Source: Phycisphaera sp. (lineage in GTDB: Bacteria > Planctomycetota > Phycisphaerae > Phycisphaerales > UBA1924). From it: a stretch of DNA of 64,000 bases. The notes beneath the pieces were generated by a model. The model saw only the letters and a list, made by a program, of their open reading frames with translations, did not search any database and was not told where the DNA came from. The translations under genes and the position numbers were made by a program. Below, one piece after another: positions 1 through 8,417 of this stretch. Each line of letters begins with the position of its first letter. Positions within the stretch are counted from its first letter, which is position 1. The DNA lies in contig RHLH01000001.1 of assembly GCA_003712165.1 (NCBI GenBank), positions 992,001 through 1,056,000 on the forward strand, in the 5' to 3' direction.

Positions 1-2239
1 CATCGACGCAAGCCGGATCGATCGACGAGAGCTCGACAGCATCCCTCGAGACATCAAAGTCGTTCAGGTTGCTCAGCATAAACCGGAGCGTGTTGCGTAC
101 CTTCCGGTAGCTTTCGCCCGCGCCCTTGAAGAACTCGTGATCGACCTTGACATCGTTCTCGTACGCGAGCGAGCTCACCCACCAGCGCAGCACATCGGCG
201 CCGAACTCCTTGAAAAGCTCCTCGATCGTGTCGCCCGAGCTCTTGCTCAACTTCTTGCCGTCCTTGTTGACCATGAACCCGTGAGTGAGCAGAGCCCTGT
301 AAGGCGGCTCACCTTTGCTCCCAAGCCCCGCGATCAGCGACGACTGAAACCAGCCTCTGTGTTGGTCAGAGCCTTCGAGATAGAGATCGACCGGGAACCC
401 GTCATCGCCAAGTCGCTCCCGCATCACCGCGTTCCACGACGAACCCGACTCGAACCATACATCGAGGATGTCCCGGCCCTTGGTCAACTCCGAGAGAGCC
501 ACCTGGCCCGAGCGAACCTCTTCCGGCGCCTCGCTGTCGCCAGCCGCATCGTAGTTTGCCAGCAGGTCACCCGCGTCCATCGTGAACCACGCGTCCGAGC
601 CCTTCTCGCTCACAACCTGCGCGACAGCGCGAACGACAGCCTCGGTCATGAAGCTCTCGCCGCCAGGCAGCGTGAAACTCGGGATCGGAAGACCCCACGC
701 CCTCTGACGGCTGATGCACCAGTCAGGCCGCCCCTCGAGCATGCCCCGCATCCGGTTCTTGCCCCACGCCGGGATGAACTCAACGCCCGACTCTGTCTTC
801 TGCATCGCAAGATCGCGCAGCGACTTGTTGTCGCGATTCGTCGGGCGATCGACACCCACGAACCATTGCTCCGTCGCGCGGAAGATCACGGGTCCCTTGC
901 TCCGCCAGTCATGGGGGTAGCTGTGCATGAACGTGTTCGAGTGGTACAGATGCCCGCTCTCGCCGAGCCGGTCAGCGACGAGCGCGTTTGCCTTGAACAC
1001 GTGCATCCCGCGCAGCCACTCGGGAACAGTCTCGTCGTACGTGCCGTCGCCCCTGACCGGGCAGTACACGCCGATGCCCTCACGCAGACCTGTCTGGTAG
1101 TCGTCGGCGCCGTGCCCCGTCGCGGTGTGCACGAGCCCGGTGCCGTCTTCAAGCGTGACATAGTCCGCCTGAACCACCGACCACACCTTGTCCACCGGCC
1201 CGTCCGCGGGCGGCACCTCATCACGAAGCGGGCTCTTGTAACGAACGCCAACAAGCCTGTCGCCCGTCGTCGTCGCCAGCACCTCAACCGAATCGCTCTT
1301 GGCCTGCTTCGTTACCTGCTCGACGAGTCCCGAGGCCAGAACCGTCACGTTCCCGTCAACACGAACCAGCGCGTACTCGAACTTCTCGTTCACCGCGACC
1401 GCCATGTTCGCAGGCAGCGTCCAGGGCGTTGTCGTCCAGATCATCAGGCTCGGCTTCGTCCCCGGTCGATCATCACCCGTAAGCCCGAACCGCTCGTACA
1501 CGTCGTCCGCGTCGGCGCACTCGAAGTCCACGAACACCGAGAGATCCTCGCGGTCGTAGTACTCAAGTTCAGCCTCGGCGAGCGCCGTCTCGTTGTCCAC
1601 CGACCAGTGCACGGGCTTGAGCGCCCGGTACACGAGCCCCTCCCTGCAGAGATCGCCCAAGACCTCAAGCACCTCGCGCTCGTAGCGGGGCTGCATCGTC
1701 AGGTACGGATCCTCGTAGTCAGCAAGCGTCAGGAGCCGCTGCATCTGGCCCGTCTGGAGCTTCTGGAACTTCTCCGCGTTCTTCTGGCACTCGCGCCGAA
1801 CAGCGACCCTTCGCTTGTCCTCATCGAGATCCAGCAACTTCTTGATCTTGCCGCTCTCAACGAGACCAGTCATCACCTTGTGCTCGATCGGCAGCCCGTG
1901 ACAATCCCAGCCGGGAACGAACGGCACGTCGTAGCCCATCACCGTCCGCGAGCGCACGACGAAGTCCTTCAGACACTTGTTCATCAGGTGCCCGAGGTGG
2001 ATCGACCCGTTCGCGTAAGGCGGCCCATCATGGAACACGAACCGGCCCTTGGGTTTCTCGCTCCCCGAGTCCCGCAGTTTCTTGTACAAACCAAACTTGT
2101 CCCAGCGCTTGATGCTCTGGTTCTCGTTCTGCAGCAGGTTTGCCTTCATCGGGAAGGACGTCCTGGGCAGATTCAATGTCGACTTGTACCGGTTCTTGTC
2201 CGGCTTGGCGGCTTTCGTGTCGGTTTCTGACGCGCTCAT
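1..2239 (-). CDS. ileS: Isoleucyl-tRNA synthetase, partial (3' end outside window)
   Basis: This class I aminoacyl-tRNA synthetase charges tRNA-Ile in the cytoplasm. Read on the minus strand from ATG at 2239, about 746 residues are visible with no stop before the window edge. Near the N-terminus the HIGH-type ATP signature reads HLGH inside FHDGPPYANGSIHLGH, followed by GWDCHGLPIE, which is typical of IleS. The second ATP signature is present as KLSKS, encoded around position 260, so the whole Rossmann fold and editing domain are in the window and the anticodon-binding C-terminus is cut off. No T-box-like leader was noticed upstream. Confidence 0.97.
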   Translation of the reverse strand, partial: MSASETDTKAAKPDKNRYKSTLNLPRTSFPMKANLLQNENQSIKRWDKFGLYKKLRDSGSEKPKGRFVFHDGPPYANGSIHLGHLMNKCLKDFVVRSRTVMGYDVPFVPGWDCHGLPIEHKVMTGLVESGKIKKLLDLDEDKRRVAVRRECQKNAEKFQKLQTGQMQRLLTLADYEDPYLTMQPRYEREVLEVLGDLCREGLVYRALKPVHWSVDNETALAEAELEYYDREDLSVFVDFECADADDVYERFGLTGDDRPGTKPSLMIWTTTPWTLPANMAVAVNEKFEYALVRVDGNVTVLASGLVEQVTKQAKSDSVEVLATTTGDRLVGVRYKSPLRDEVPPADGPVDKVWSVVQADYVTLEDGTGLVHTATGHGADDYQTGLREGIGVYCPVRGDGTYDETVPEWLRGMHVFKANALVADRLGESGHLYHSNTFMHSYPHDWRSKGPVIFRATEQWFVGVDRPTNRDNKSLRDLAMQKTESGVEFIPAWGKNRMRGMLEGRPDWCISRQRAWGLPIPSFTLPGGESFMTEAVVRAVAQVVSEKGSDAWFTMDAGDLLANYDAAGDSEAPEEVRSGQVALSELTKGRDILDVWFESGSSWNAVMRERLGDDGFPVDLYLEGSDQHRGWFQSSLIAGLGSKGEPPYRALLTHGFMVNKDGKKLSKSSGDTIEELFKEFGADVLRWWVSSLAYENDVKVDHEFFKGAGESYRKVRNTLRFMLSNLNDFDVSRDAVELSSIDPACVD

Positions 2240-2545
2240 GGCGGTTCACTCCACGCGACCAGGCAAAAAACGCTTCCGGGTCGCGGCTTCATTCAGGTGT
2301 GTGCGATAGTAGGGGATGCTCTGACAGACTTCGGCCAAGGCCCGGCCCGATCCACTCGTGATCAGCCATGCCCTCATGCCCCGCCCCGGCTCGATGATGC
2401 CCGGGCATACCCGAGCAGCGACCCTCAGCGGGGCCTGCGAATTCGCTCGTCGAACTTGATCTGGCGGACTGTCATCGCACACCAGTATCGGCGCGGCAAG
2501 TCCCAACGCCAAGCCCAGCGATCATTTTTGAGCAGGAATGGGCTT
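2240..2545. other. Intergenic stretch, no gene seen
   Basis: About 306 bp lie between the ileS start and the stop of the DUF2617-like gene, both on the minus strand. Open frames here are short, lack ribosome binding sites and do not resemble proteins. The stretch presumably carries the ileS promoter, but I could not single out a convincing -35/-10 pair, tRNA or terminator. Confidence 0.5.
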
Positions 2546-3094
2546 TCAGTCGGCCTGATGCTCGAAAATCGAGGCCGTCCTGAGCACGAACCCGCCCTGT
2601 GCGACCAGGTGGTACGCCTGAATATGCACCTCGGTGTGCATCGCCTGAACATCAAGGACTGACAGGTTGGGCCCTGCCTCCGACTCCCAGGAGAACGTCT
2701 GGGACTCGTTCTCACGGATGTGGTCCATCATCTCTCGGTACGTCGAGAGGTAGAGGTTCTCGCTGAGCATCTCAGTCTGGACCGTCGTGAGGTACTTGAC
2801 CTTGCCGGTCTCGAACGAGTGCTCGAAGTCCTTCTCACCAGCGCAAGGGAACGCGGAAACCACCCCAGTCGATGGCAGGTTGTCCTCGCGATCGATCACG
2901 AGCTCGCTGGCGCAAGTATCACCCAATTCGAATCGAAGGACGTGATTCCCTGGCATAAGCCACGATTCGAGCTCATACCGGCCGTGGTGAACCACCTTCC
3001 GGCTCCGAAGATCGAAGAGCTCCGGATGGAGCGCGCGGGCGTACAGAACGACTTGGTACGATTGAGTGCACAACTGTTTGGTTACGACGTCCAT
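2546..3094 (-). CDS. DUF2617-like conserved hypothetical protein
   Basis: A 182-aa soluble protein that resembles the DUF2617 family as I remember it: a VVLYARALHPELFD segment near the start, a central conserved part, and an acidic middle containing YLTTVQTEMLSENLYLSTY. The function is unknown. I chose ATG 3094 because GGAG sits about 8 nt upstream and the family-like sequence begins just after it; an in-frame extension to 3229 would run through a region that looks like structured RNA rather than protein. No signal peptide or membrane segment is seen. The family name comes from memory of the motif pattern and needs a profile search. Confidence 0.72.
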   Translation of the reverse strand: MDVVTKQLCTQSYQVVLYARALHPELFDLRSRKVVHHGRYELESWLMPGNHVLRFELGDTCASELVIDREDNLPSTGVVSAFPCAGEKDFEHSFETGKVKYLTTVQTEMLSENLYLSTYREMMDHIRENESQTFSWESEAGPNLSVLDVQAMHTEVHIQAYHLVAQGGFVLRTASIFEHQAD

Positions 3095-3104
3095 GGCTGG
3101 CTCC

Positions 3105-3240
3105 AGCGCCGCCCATTCCTGGCGGCATGGTTTCGGATCCGCCCAGGCTCTCGCCTGAGGGGCGCTCCGTCGCTGGCTGCCAACCGGCCTCCCTGCCGGT
3201 TTATGACCTGAAAACGGTAGCCCCCACAAGCCGCCGACTC
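3105..3240 (-). promoter_or_regulatory. Candidate structured 5' leader of the DUF2617-like gene
   Basis: Read on the minus strand, this stretch forms several perfect stems: GGGGC/GCCCC (3220-3225 with 3159-3163), CCGT/ACGG (3214-3217 with 3167-3170), AACCGGC/GCCGGTT (3195-3201 with 3182-3188), and CAGGC-GAGA-GCCTG (3144-3157), the last closed by a GNRA tetraloop. Nearer the start codon, the arm at 3118-3125 can pair with 3139-3147, competing with the GAGA hairpin, while its GGCGG at 3121-3125 can instead pair with 3109-3113. Competing stems ahead of a start codon look like a cis-regulatory RNA. It matches no riboswitch class I know. Confidence 0.4.
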
Positions 3241-3393
3241 ACCCTTGCCCACAAGCGGATCAGCAACTTTTTGCAGCGGCCCCATCATATTGTGCATACA
3301 AAAAAATGGAACCCCTGTCCTCGTACAACCCCCGTGTTTTTGCGATTCCCTGTCGTCTGCCGATAGTTGACAGCAGGAGCAAACCCACACCCC

Positions 3394-5358
3394 ATGCAAC
3401 CGACAGCCTTCCAGTTCCTGATCCTCAGTCTCACCTCGCCGAGGCTTCTGGCTCGCTCCGTACGCAACACACGCCGCCTTTCGTCGGCTGACACCGAACG
3501 CGCCGTCATCGAGCTTCTCGATATCTGCCGGAACCTGGAATCCAGACCCGCCGATCCCGCGGGCCACGACCCGATCGACGAAACAGTACGACTCCTGCGC
3601 AGCGCCAGGCTTTCAAGGGTGCGAAAGCTCCAGAGGCTCATCGCCAGCGCCTATACCAGGCTCACCCCCGAAGCCCGCGCTCACCTGCGCGAACAGGTCG
3701 GCTCCGCGATGCCGACTCTCGTCAGGATGCTCGCGCGCAGCGAGACAGAACTCGCCCGCAGGTCAGCAGTCGATCTCGCGTGCGACGCCGGCCAGCCGGC
3801 TCTGCTACCGAGCATCCTGCCGCTCGCCGAGGACAAAGACGAGCTGGTCGCCCAGGGCGCTCGGCTCGCGCTTAAACAGCTAGCCTCAACCCTCGCCGAT
3901 CTTCGGATCACAGATGCGGTCGACAACGACCTATACGAGCGCATCACCTCGGAAGTCCTCACAGCGGCGGACCGGTTCCACGACCACCGCGCGCCCGAGA
4001 TCATGGACACCGCTCTGCTGCTATTGGATCAGCGGACGCTGCGAGCACGATCGACATCAACCAAGTCCTCATGGCTCACCGAGCGAGACGAAGCCGTCCG
4101 CATGGGGTTCCGCTCGGCTCTGCGTCGCGCATCCGGTTCCGTCGGCAGGATTCGCGCGTGGGAGATGCTGACCGAGCCCGAGATGCGCAAGTCCGCCATC
4201 GAGTGTCTCGTCGTCGGCACGGACTCTGCCGACCTGATGGGGGTCATCTCAAAGGCCCACCTCGGCATCCGAGCCGCCCGGCGTGTGCCCATCAAAGCCC
4301 GAGTCACAAGAGCCCAGTGGCCAGCTCTCGTGCCCACACCCGAGGACATCGACTCGGCACCCGCAGAAACCCGCAGGGGCTTGCCGCAGTGGATGGACAC
4401 CATCGGCGCCGACGCCGCCTCGTGTGACCTGCTGCTCGAACCTCTGCTCGTCGATCCCGACCCTTCAGCAAGGCTCGCCGCTCTGCGCCGGGCGCCGGGG
4501 CCGTTGGTCCGAGACTTCGCATTCGACACCGCAGCGCCCATCGCAAACTCCGCTGCCCTGCGACTCGTCCACACGCACACCGATCAGCTGACGACCGACC
4601 TCAGATCCAAGCTGAGCCGGAGCAAGCACCAGGCAGTCCGCAACCTCGTCAAGCCCCGCAAGCTGATCAGCCGAGACACCATCATCGCAAGACGCGAACT
4701 TGCCCACGATCGCAACCAGGCCATCGAGAGCCTGCGCGTCAAGCTCGCCTCGGGAGATGAACGAGAGATCACCCAAGCCGTGCACGTCGTCAAGAGACTA
4801 GGCGTCGCCGACGAACTCACCGATGCGCTCATCGAAACGCTCGACCTCGCGTTCCGCAGCGACGACTCACCCGCGTGGCGCATCATCTCATCCGTGCTCA
4901 CGATCGTGCCCGAACTCCCGCACCCGTCGGTCGCCAGACTCCTCGCCGCGGCTCGTTCGCACCACAACGCACGCGTCCGCGCAAACGCGGTAGAAGCCGA
5001 ACCGAAACGCCCACGAGGCCGCGCCTCTTCCATGGTCGAGATACTCAGCCCCGCGTGCGATGACCAGAATCACCGCGTAAAGACCAGCGCCCTGCGCGTG
5101 CTGCTCCAGCAAGAAAGCGCGCCCGAGGACACGGTCGAACGTGTGCTCTCGACGCTTGGCGAAGAAGACCAGACCTCCAGAGCCGCAGCGTTATGGTTGG
5201 TCGAACGGAGCCTCTCGACCCTCCGGCCGGTTGCAGGCAGACGTTGGTCCGATGTCGCCGCACGCGTCGCAGAGATCGCGCGGTCATCAGGCGACGACTC
5301 CGAGCGCGCACGCGCCACACGCTGCGCCCGCAGGATGCTCGCTGAGGTGAAGTCTTAG
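3394..5358 (+). CDS. HEAT-like repeat hypothetical protein
   Basis: A 654-aa, Arg/Ala-rich protein made largely of short amphipathic helix pairs, such as LARRSAVDLACDAG and RAAALWLVERSLSTL, in the style of HEAT/armadillo scaffolds. Such repeats usually mediate protein-protein contacts; no catalytic motif is visible and no function can be assigned. There is no obvious signal peptide, although the N-terminus has a hydrophobic patch (FQFLILSL). ATG 3394 is the likely start, with AGGAG at 3375-3379 rather far upstream; an in-frame TTG at 3367 is the alternative. It converges on ispG with only 3 bp between the stop codons. Confidence 0.7.
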   Translation: MQPTAFQFLILSLTSPRLLARSVRNTRRLSSADTERAVIELLDICRNLESRPADPAGHDPIDETVRLLRSARLSRVRKLQRLIASAYTRLTPEARAHLREQVGSAMPTLVRMLARSETELARRSAVDLACDAGQPALLPSILPLAEDKDELVAQGARLALKQLASTLADLRITDAVDNDLYERITSEVLTAADRFHDHRAPEIMDTALLLLDQRTLRARSTSTKSSWLTERDEAVRMGFRSALRRASGSVGRIRAWEMLTEPEMRKSAIECLVVGTDSADLMGVISKAHLGIRAARRVPIKARVTRAQWPALVPTPEDIDSAPAETRRGLPQWMDTIGADAASCDLLLEPLLVDPDPSARLAALRRAPGPLVRDFAFDTAAPIANSAALRLVHTHTDQLTTDLRSKLSRSKHQAVRNLVKPRKLISRDTIIARRELAHDRNQAIESLRVKLASGDEREITQAVHVVKRLGVADELTDALIETLDLAFRSDDSPAWRIISSVLTIVPELPHPSVARLLAAARSHHNARVRANAVEAEPKRPRGRASSMVEILSPACDDQNHRVKTSALRVLLQQESAPEDTVERVLSTLGEEDQTSRAAALWLVERSLSTLRPVAGRRWSDVAARVAEIARSSGDDSERARATRCARRMLAEVKS

Positions 5359-5361
5359 GGA

Positions 5362-6681
5362 TCAGGTCTCGTTGATCGTTAGCCCCGTCGCCTTGGCGAC
5401 GTTGCCCGATGCGATCTTCTCGACACCAGAACCGAGTTCGCCGATCGGATCGGGCGGCACAATCTCGACCACCTTCTCACCAAGCTTGGCCTCGCCGTCA
5501 AGAACCCGGCGCTGGAACGTCAGACACTCCGCAAGAAGCCTGTCGAGGATCTCGTTCTCTGGGATGTTCGCGACCCGCTCGCCCTGCACATAGATGATCC
5601 CCTTGCGGTCACCGGCAAAGACCGCGACATCCGCGCCCTCGGCTTCGCCCGGCCCGTTCACCACGCAGCCCATCACCGCGACCTTCATGGGAACCGTGAT
5701 CTCGCTCGCAAGCTTTGCCCGGACATCCTGCACGAGTGTGAACAGGTCCACCTGAATCCTGCCGCAGGTTGGGCAGGCGATGAGTTCCACACCCTCGCGC
5801 TCACGAAGACCGAGCGAGTACAGCAACTCAAGCCCGTCCTCGACCTCGTACACAGGATCGTTCGCGTAACTGATCCGGACCGTGTCGCCCACACCTTGCG
5901 TCAGGAGGCCAGACAGCGCGGCGATCGAGCGGATCGCGCCGGTCTCTTTCGGGCCCGCGTGTGTCACGCCAAGATGCAGCGGCTCATCGAAACGTGCCGA
6001 GACCTCCTTGTAAGCAGCAACAGTGAACGCCGCGTCCATCGACTTGCAGCTGATCGCAACGTCGAGAAAGTCCCGATCGTAGAAGATCTCCATGTACTCC
6101 TCAAGCTTTGCGATGATGAGCGCAAGCAGATGGGCGTGCTTTGCACCGAGAGTGCCTGTCGCGCTGCTTTTCTCGAAAAACTTGCCGAGCTCTTCTTTGC
6201 GTTTCTGCTTGTCCTTGCGCTCGATGATCGAGCCTTCGTTCACACCCACCCGGATCGGGATACCCGCGTCCCGGCAGGCGTCGATCACCGCGTTGACCTG
6301 GTCGCGGTCCTGTATGTTGCCCGGGTTGAGCCGGATCTTGTGGACACCCGCCTCGACGGCTTCGAGCGCACGCTTGAAGTGAAAGTGCACGTCAGCCACG
6401 ATCGGGACCGAGGTCTGGTTCAGGATCTCGGAGAGCGCTTCGGTGTCCTTCCGCTCGGGCACCGCGACCCGGACGACGTCCGCACCCGCCGCGGCAAGCC
6501 TGTTGATCTCGGTCACGCAGCGGTCGATGTCGTAGGTGTATCCGGCGGTCATCGTCTGAACACTGACCGGCGCAGGGGTGGTGGGCTTGCCGTCGGATCC
6601 GGGCAGCCCGCCCCCAATCAGGACGACGCCCGTTTTCTCGTTGCCGACGCGGATCTGGCGGGTTGGTCTGCGTTCAAACAT
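5362..6681 (-). CDS. ispG: 4-hydroxy-3-methylbut-2-en-1-yl diphosphate synthase (GcpE)
   Basis: IspG converts methylerythritol cyclodiphosphate to HMBPP, the penultimate step of the non-mevalonate isoprenoid pathway, using a [4Fe-4S] cluster. The 439-aa protein starts with the TIM-barrel part (VSVQTMTAGYTYDIDRCV, RLAAAGADVVRVAVPE, IVADVHFHF, KIRLNPGNI) and carries the cluster cysteines in ACPTCGR and in GCVVNGPGEA near the C-terminus. A segment rich in Lys after VGVNEGSIIERKD is of the longer bacterial type. ATG 6681 gives the expected N-terminus. It is divergent from the GNAT gene. Confidence 0.97.
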   Translation of the reverse strand: MFERRPTRQIRVGNEKTGVVLIGGGLPGSDGKPTTPAPVSVQTMTAGYTYDIDRCVTEINRLAAAGADVVRVAVPERKDTEALSEILNQTSVPIVADVHFHFKRALEAVEAGVHKIRLNPGNIQDRDQVNAVIDACRDAGIPIRVGVNEGSIIERKDKQKRKEELGKFFEKSSATGTLGAKHAHLLALIIAKLEEYMEIFYDRDFLDVAISCKSMDAAFTVAAYKEVSARFDEPLHLGVTHAGPKETGAIRSIAALSGLLTQGVGDTVRISYANDPVYEVEDGLELLYSLGLREREGVELIACPTCGRIQVDLFTLVQDVRAKLASEITVPMKVAVMGCVVNGPGEAEGADVAVFAGDRKGIIYVQGERVANIPENEILDRLLAECLTFQRRVLDGEAKLGEKVVEIVPPDPIGELGSGVEKIASGNVAKATGLTINET

Positions 6682-6804
6682 GGTCTGTAAGGGTAGGTTC
6701 GCCCATCACTCTCTGCGGATTCACAGGTCTCTTCCGGCCCCGGGCCGGCTTGCGTGATACGCTCTTGGGACCCGATCCGTTCGGATCTGACTGAGGCCTG
6801 AGAA

Positions 6805-7305
6805 TTGATCACCTACAAGCAAATCACCAAAGATGATCCTCTCTACCCGGGCGAGTGCAGGCTCAGAGAGCGTGTCCTGCTGACGCCCATCGGCTACGAC
6901 ATGGACAGATTCGTCTCCGAGTACCCCGGGTTCGAAGACAAGTTCGAGCACTTCGTCGCGACCACCAAGACACCAGGCGGCGACCGAGTCGTTGGCTGCG
7001 CCCTGCTCCTGCCCGACACCGACCGCCCTGGCTACGGCAAGCTCATGCAGATGGCTGTCGATCCCCAGCGCCAGGGCGAAGGCATAGGCCGGAGACTCGT
7101 CATCGAAGTCGAGAGCGCGGCTTTTGGAGACATGGGTCTCGAAGGTATCTACTGCCATGCCCAAACATCTGCGATCAGCTTCTACGAGCGACTCGGCTGG
7201 TCGACAGAGGGCGACGAGTTCGATGAGGCCGGCATCCCGCACCGGAAGATGGTCATCGCCCGCCCGCCCGTCGAGACCGGCGAAACGCCGATACCGAGCT
7301 GGTAA
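6805..7305 (+). CDS. GNAT family N-acetyltransferase
   Basis: A 166-aa acetyltransferase-fold protein. The acetyl-CoA binding motif A is visible as MAVDPQRQGEGIGRRLV (around residues 77-93), with the R/Q-x-x-G-x-G/A pattern as RQGEGIG, followed by a motif-B-like CHAQTSAISFYERLGW. The substrate is unknown; the overall layout is like ElaA/YjcF-type enzymes. The start is TTG at 6805, giving an N-terminus ITYKQITKDDPLYP; the next ATG would remove part of the first strand. The upstream gap holds a 14-bp perfect inverted repeat, GATCCG-TT-CGGATC at 6774-6787, possibly an operator. Confidence 0.88.
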   Translation: MITYKQITKDDPLYPGECRLRERVLLTPIGYDMDRFVSEYPGFEDKFEHFVATTKTPGGDRVVGCALLLPDTDRPGYGKLMQMAVDPQRQGEGIGRRLVIEVESAAFGDMGLEGIYCHAQTSAISFYERLGWSTEGDEFDEAGIPHRKMVIARPPVETGETPIPSW

Positions 7306-7327
7306 AGCGGGGCACTCAGAGCTTTCT

Positions 7328-7357
7328 TTGAATTGTTCCAGTCAAGGCCGCTATACT
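7328..7357 (+). promoter_or_regulatory. Sigma-70-type promoter of the Fur-family gene
   Basis: TTGAAT at 7328-7333 and TATACT at 7352-7357 are separated by 18 bp. The predicted start near 7364 leaves a very short leader with the purine-rich ribosome site GAAGGGA before ATG 7379. This is one of the best -35/-10 pairs in the window. Confidence 0.7.
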
Positions 7358-7378
7358 CCCGTGTAGAAGGGACTTGTG

Positions 7379-7834
7379 ATGCACCCACACGACCACCACT
7401 CTCTCACCCGCGAGCAGGCCAAGGAAATGCTCCGCCAGCACGGCCTCCGCGCGACCCGCCAGCGTGAAGACGTCTACCTCGCTCTCGCTTCCACCAAGTG
7501 CCACAAGTCTGCTGACGAGCTCTTTGCTGAGGTCCGCGAGGATCAGCCGGGCATGAGCCTCGCAACCGTGTACAACACCCTCGAAGCGCTCGCCCAGGCA
7601 GGTCTCTGCAAAAGGTTGCCAAACCCATCTGGGGCCTCGCGTTATGACGCGGATGTCTCTGAGCACGCGCACTTCGTGACCTCAGAGGGCCGCGTTATGG
7701 ACGTCCCTATGGACCTGAGTGAGCAGCTCTACGGCTCGATCGATCCAGAGATCATCAAGCAGATCGAGACCAGGCTCGGCGTCAGCATCGAGGGCATCAG
7801 CCTTGAGCTGCGCGGCTCAGAACCCGCTGAGTAA
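7379..7834 (+). CDS. Fur-family transcriptional regulator lacking CxxC zinc motifs
   Basis: A 151-aa repressor of the Fur/PerR/Irr superfamily. The winged helix is clear: MLRQHGLRATRQREDVYLAL followed by SLATVYNTLEALAQAGLCKR as the recognition helix and wing. The C-terminal part is divergent: where Fur and PerR have a His cluster followed by CxxC, this protein has EHAHFVTSEGRVMDVPMD with no cysteine pair, and the second CxxC is also absent. That resembles the Irr branch or other structural-zinc-free members, so the signal sensed could be heme, peroxide or a metal bound by other residues. A GTG at 7376 is the alternative start. Confidence 0.88.
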   Translation: MHPHDHHSLTREQAKEMLRQHGLRATRQREDVYLALASTKCHKSADELFAEVREDQPGMSLATVYNTLEALAQAGLCKRLPNPSGASRYDADVSEHAHFVTSEGRVMDVPMDLSEQLYGSIDPEIIKQIETRLGVSIEGISLELRGSEPAE

Positions 7835-7930
7835 GCGACTTTCAACCTGCGAACCAACCTCTCGCCTGTATCTTTCAACATCCAGTTGTCGTTCTGCCTG
7901 AAGTGCCATCGTTTCAGGACCGATAGCCAT

Positions 7931-7959
7931 TCCCGACCGGGGGCCGACCCCGCTCGGGA
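7931..7959 (+). promoter_or_regulatory. RNA hairpin covering the ribosome binding site of the PilZ gene
   Basis: TCCCGA and TCGGGA flank an inner CGGGG/CCCCG stem with one C-C mismatch and a 5-nt loop. The 3' arm contains GGGAG (7956-7960), which is the only good Shine-Dalgarno match ahead of ATG 7970, so folding would hide the ribosome site. Confidence 0.6.
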
Positions 7960-7969
7960 GACACATCAG

Positions 7970-8371
7970 ATGCAGAACCACATCAACCGACGCAAGCACG
8001 ACCGCTTCACGCTCTCGCCGATGTACTCCCGCGTCACGATGAGAATGCTCGATCAGGACGAGTTCCACTTCGAGGGGCACGCTTACGACATCTCAGAATC
8101 CGGGCTCAAGTTTGAGATGGACCGCCCGGTCGAGGTCGGGTCCAACGTCATGCTCCGGATCGATCTTCCGCTGGACATCCACGGCTTGCCGCCAACCGGC
8201 TCCAAGAACCGCTACATCGAGGTCCTCGCCCGAATCGCCTGGCTCGACGAGGAAGACATCGAGGTCGGTCCAGCCAAGATGGCCGCCGAATTCTTGCGGT
8301 TCGTCCACTTCGGTGACAAGGAGCGTCTCATCGCGACGTTCTGCACCGGCAGGTACATGCGAGCCGCTTGA
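7970..8371 (+). CDS. PilZ domain protein, putative c-di-GMP receptor
   Basis: A 133-aa single-domain PilZ protein. The c-di-GMP-contacting RxxxR motif is seen in NRRKHDRFTL near residue 7-15, and the D/N-x-S-x-x-G motif as DISESGLKFE around residues 41-50. No other domain, signal peptide or membrane segment is present, so it probably acts as a small adaptor that responds to cyclic di-GMP, for example on motility or surface polymers; the nearby flagellar cluster makes that plausible but does not prove it. ATG 7970 was chosen because GGGAG lies 9 nt upstream; a longer frame has no support. Confidence 0.88.
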   Translation: MQNHINRRKHDRFTLSPMYSRVTMRMLDQDEFHFEGHAYDISESGLKFEMDRPVEVGSNVMLRIDLPLDIHGLPPTGSKNRYIEVLARIAWLDEEDIEVGPAKMAAEFLRFVHFGDKERLIATFCTGRYMRAA

Positions 8372-8417
8372 TCCCGCTGACGGGTGACGACTGCCAAGGC
8401 GACCTATCGTCTGGCGT

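Noticed and set aside
137..2230. Long open frame on the + strand (697 aa)
   Set aside because: It is antisense to ileS, whose minus-strand reading has clear class I synthetase motifs. High GC creates such shadow frames.
3121..3143. Possible HDV-like ribozyme start on the + strand (GGCGGCATGG)
   Set aside because: The required nested pseudoknot and downstream stems are not found.
3140..3226. Resemblance of the minus strand to SRP (4.5S) RNA
   Set aside because: GGGGGCT, CAGGTCA and GCAGCCA occur in the right order, but the invariant apical GGAA hairpin and its symmetric loop are missing, so it is not an SRP RNA by my reading.
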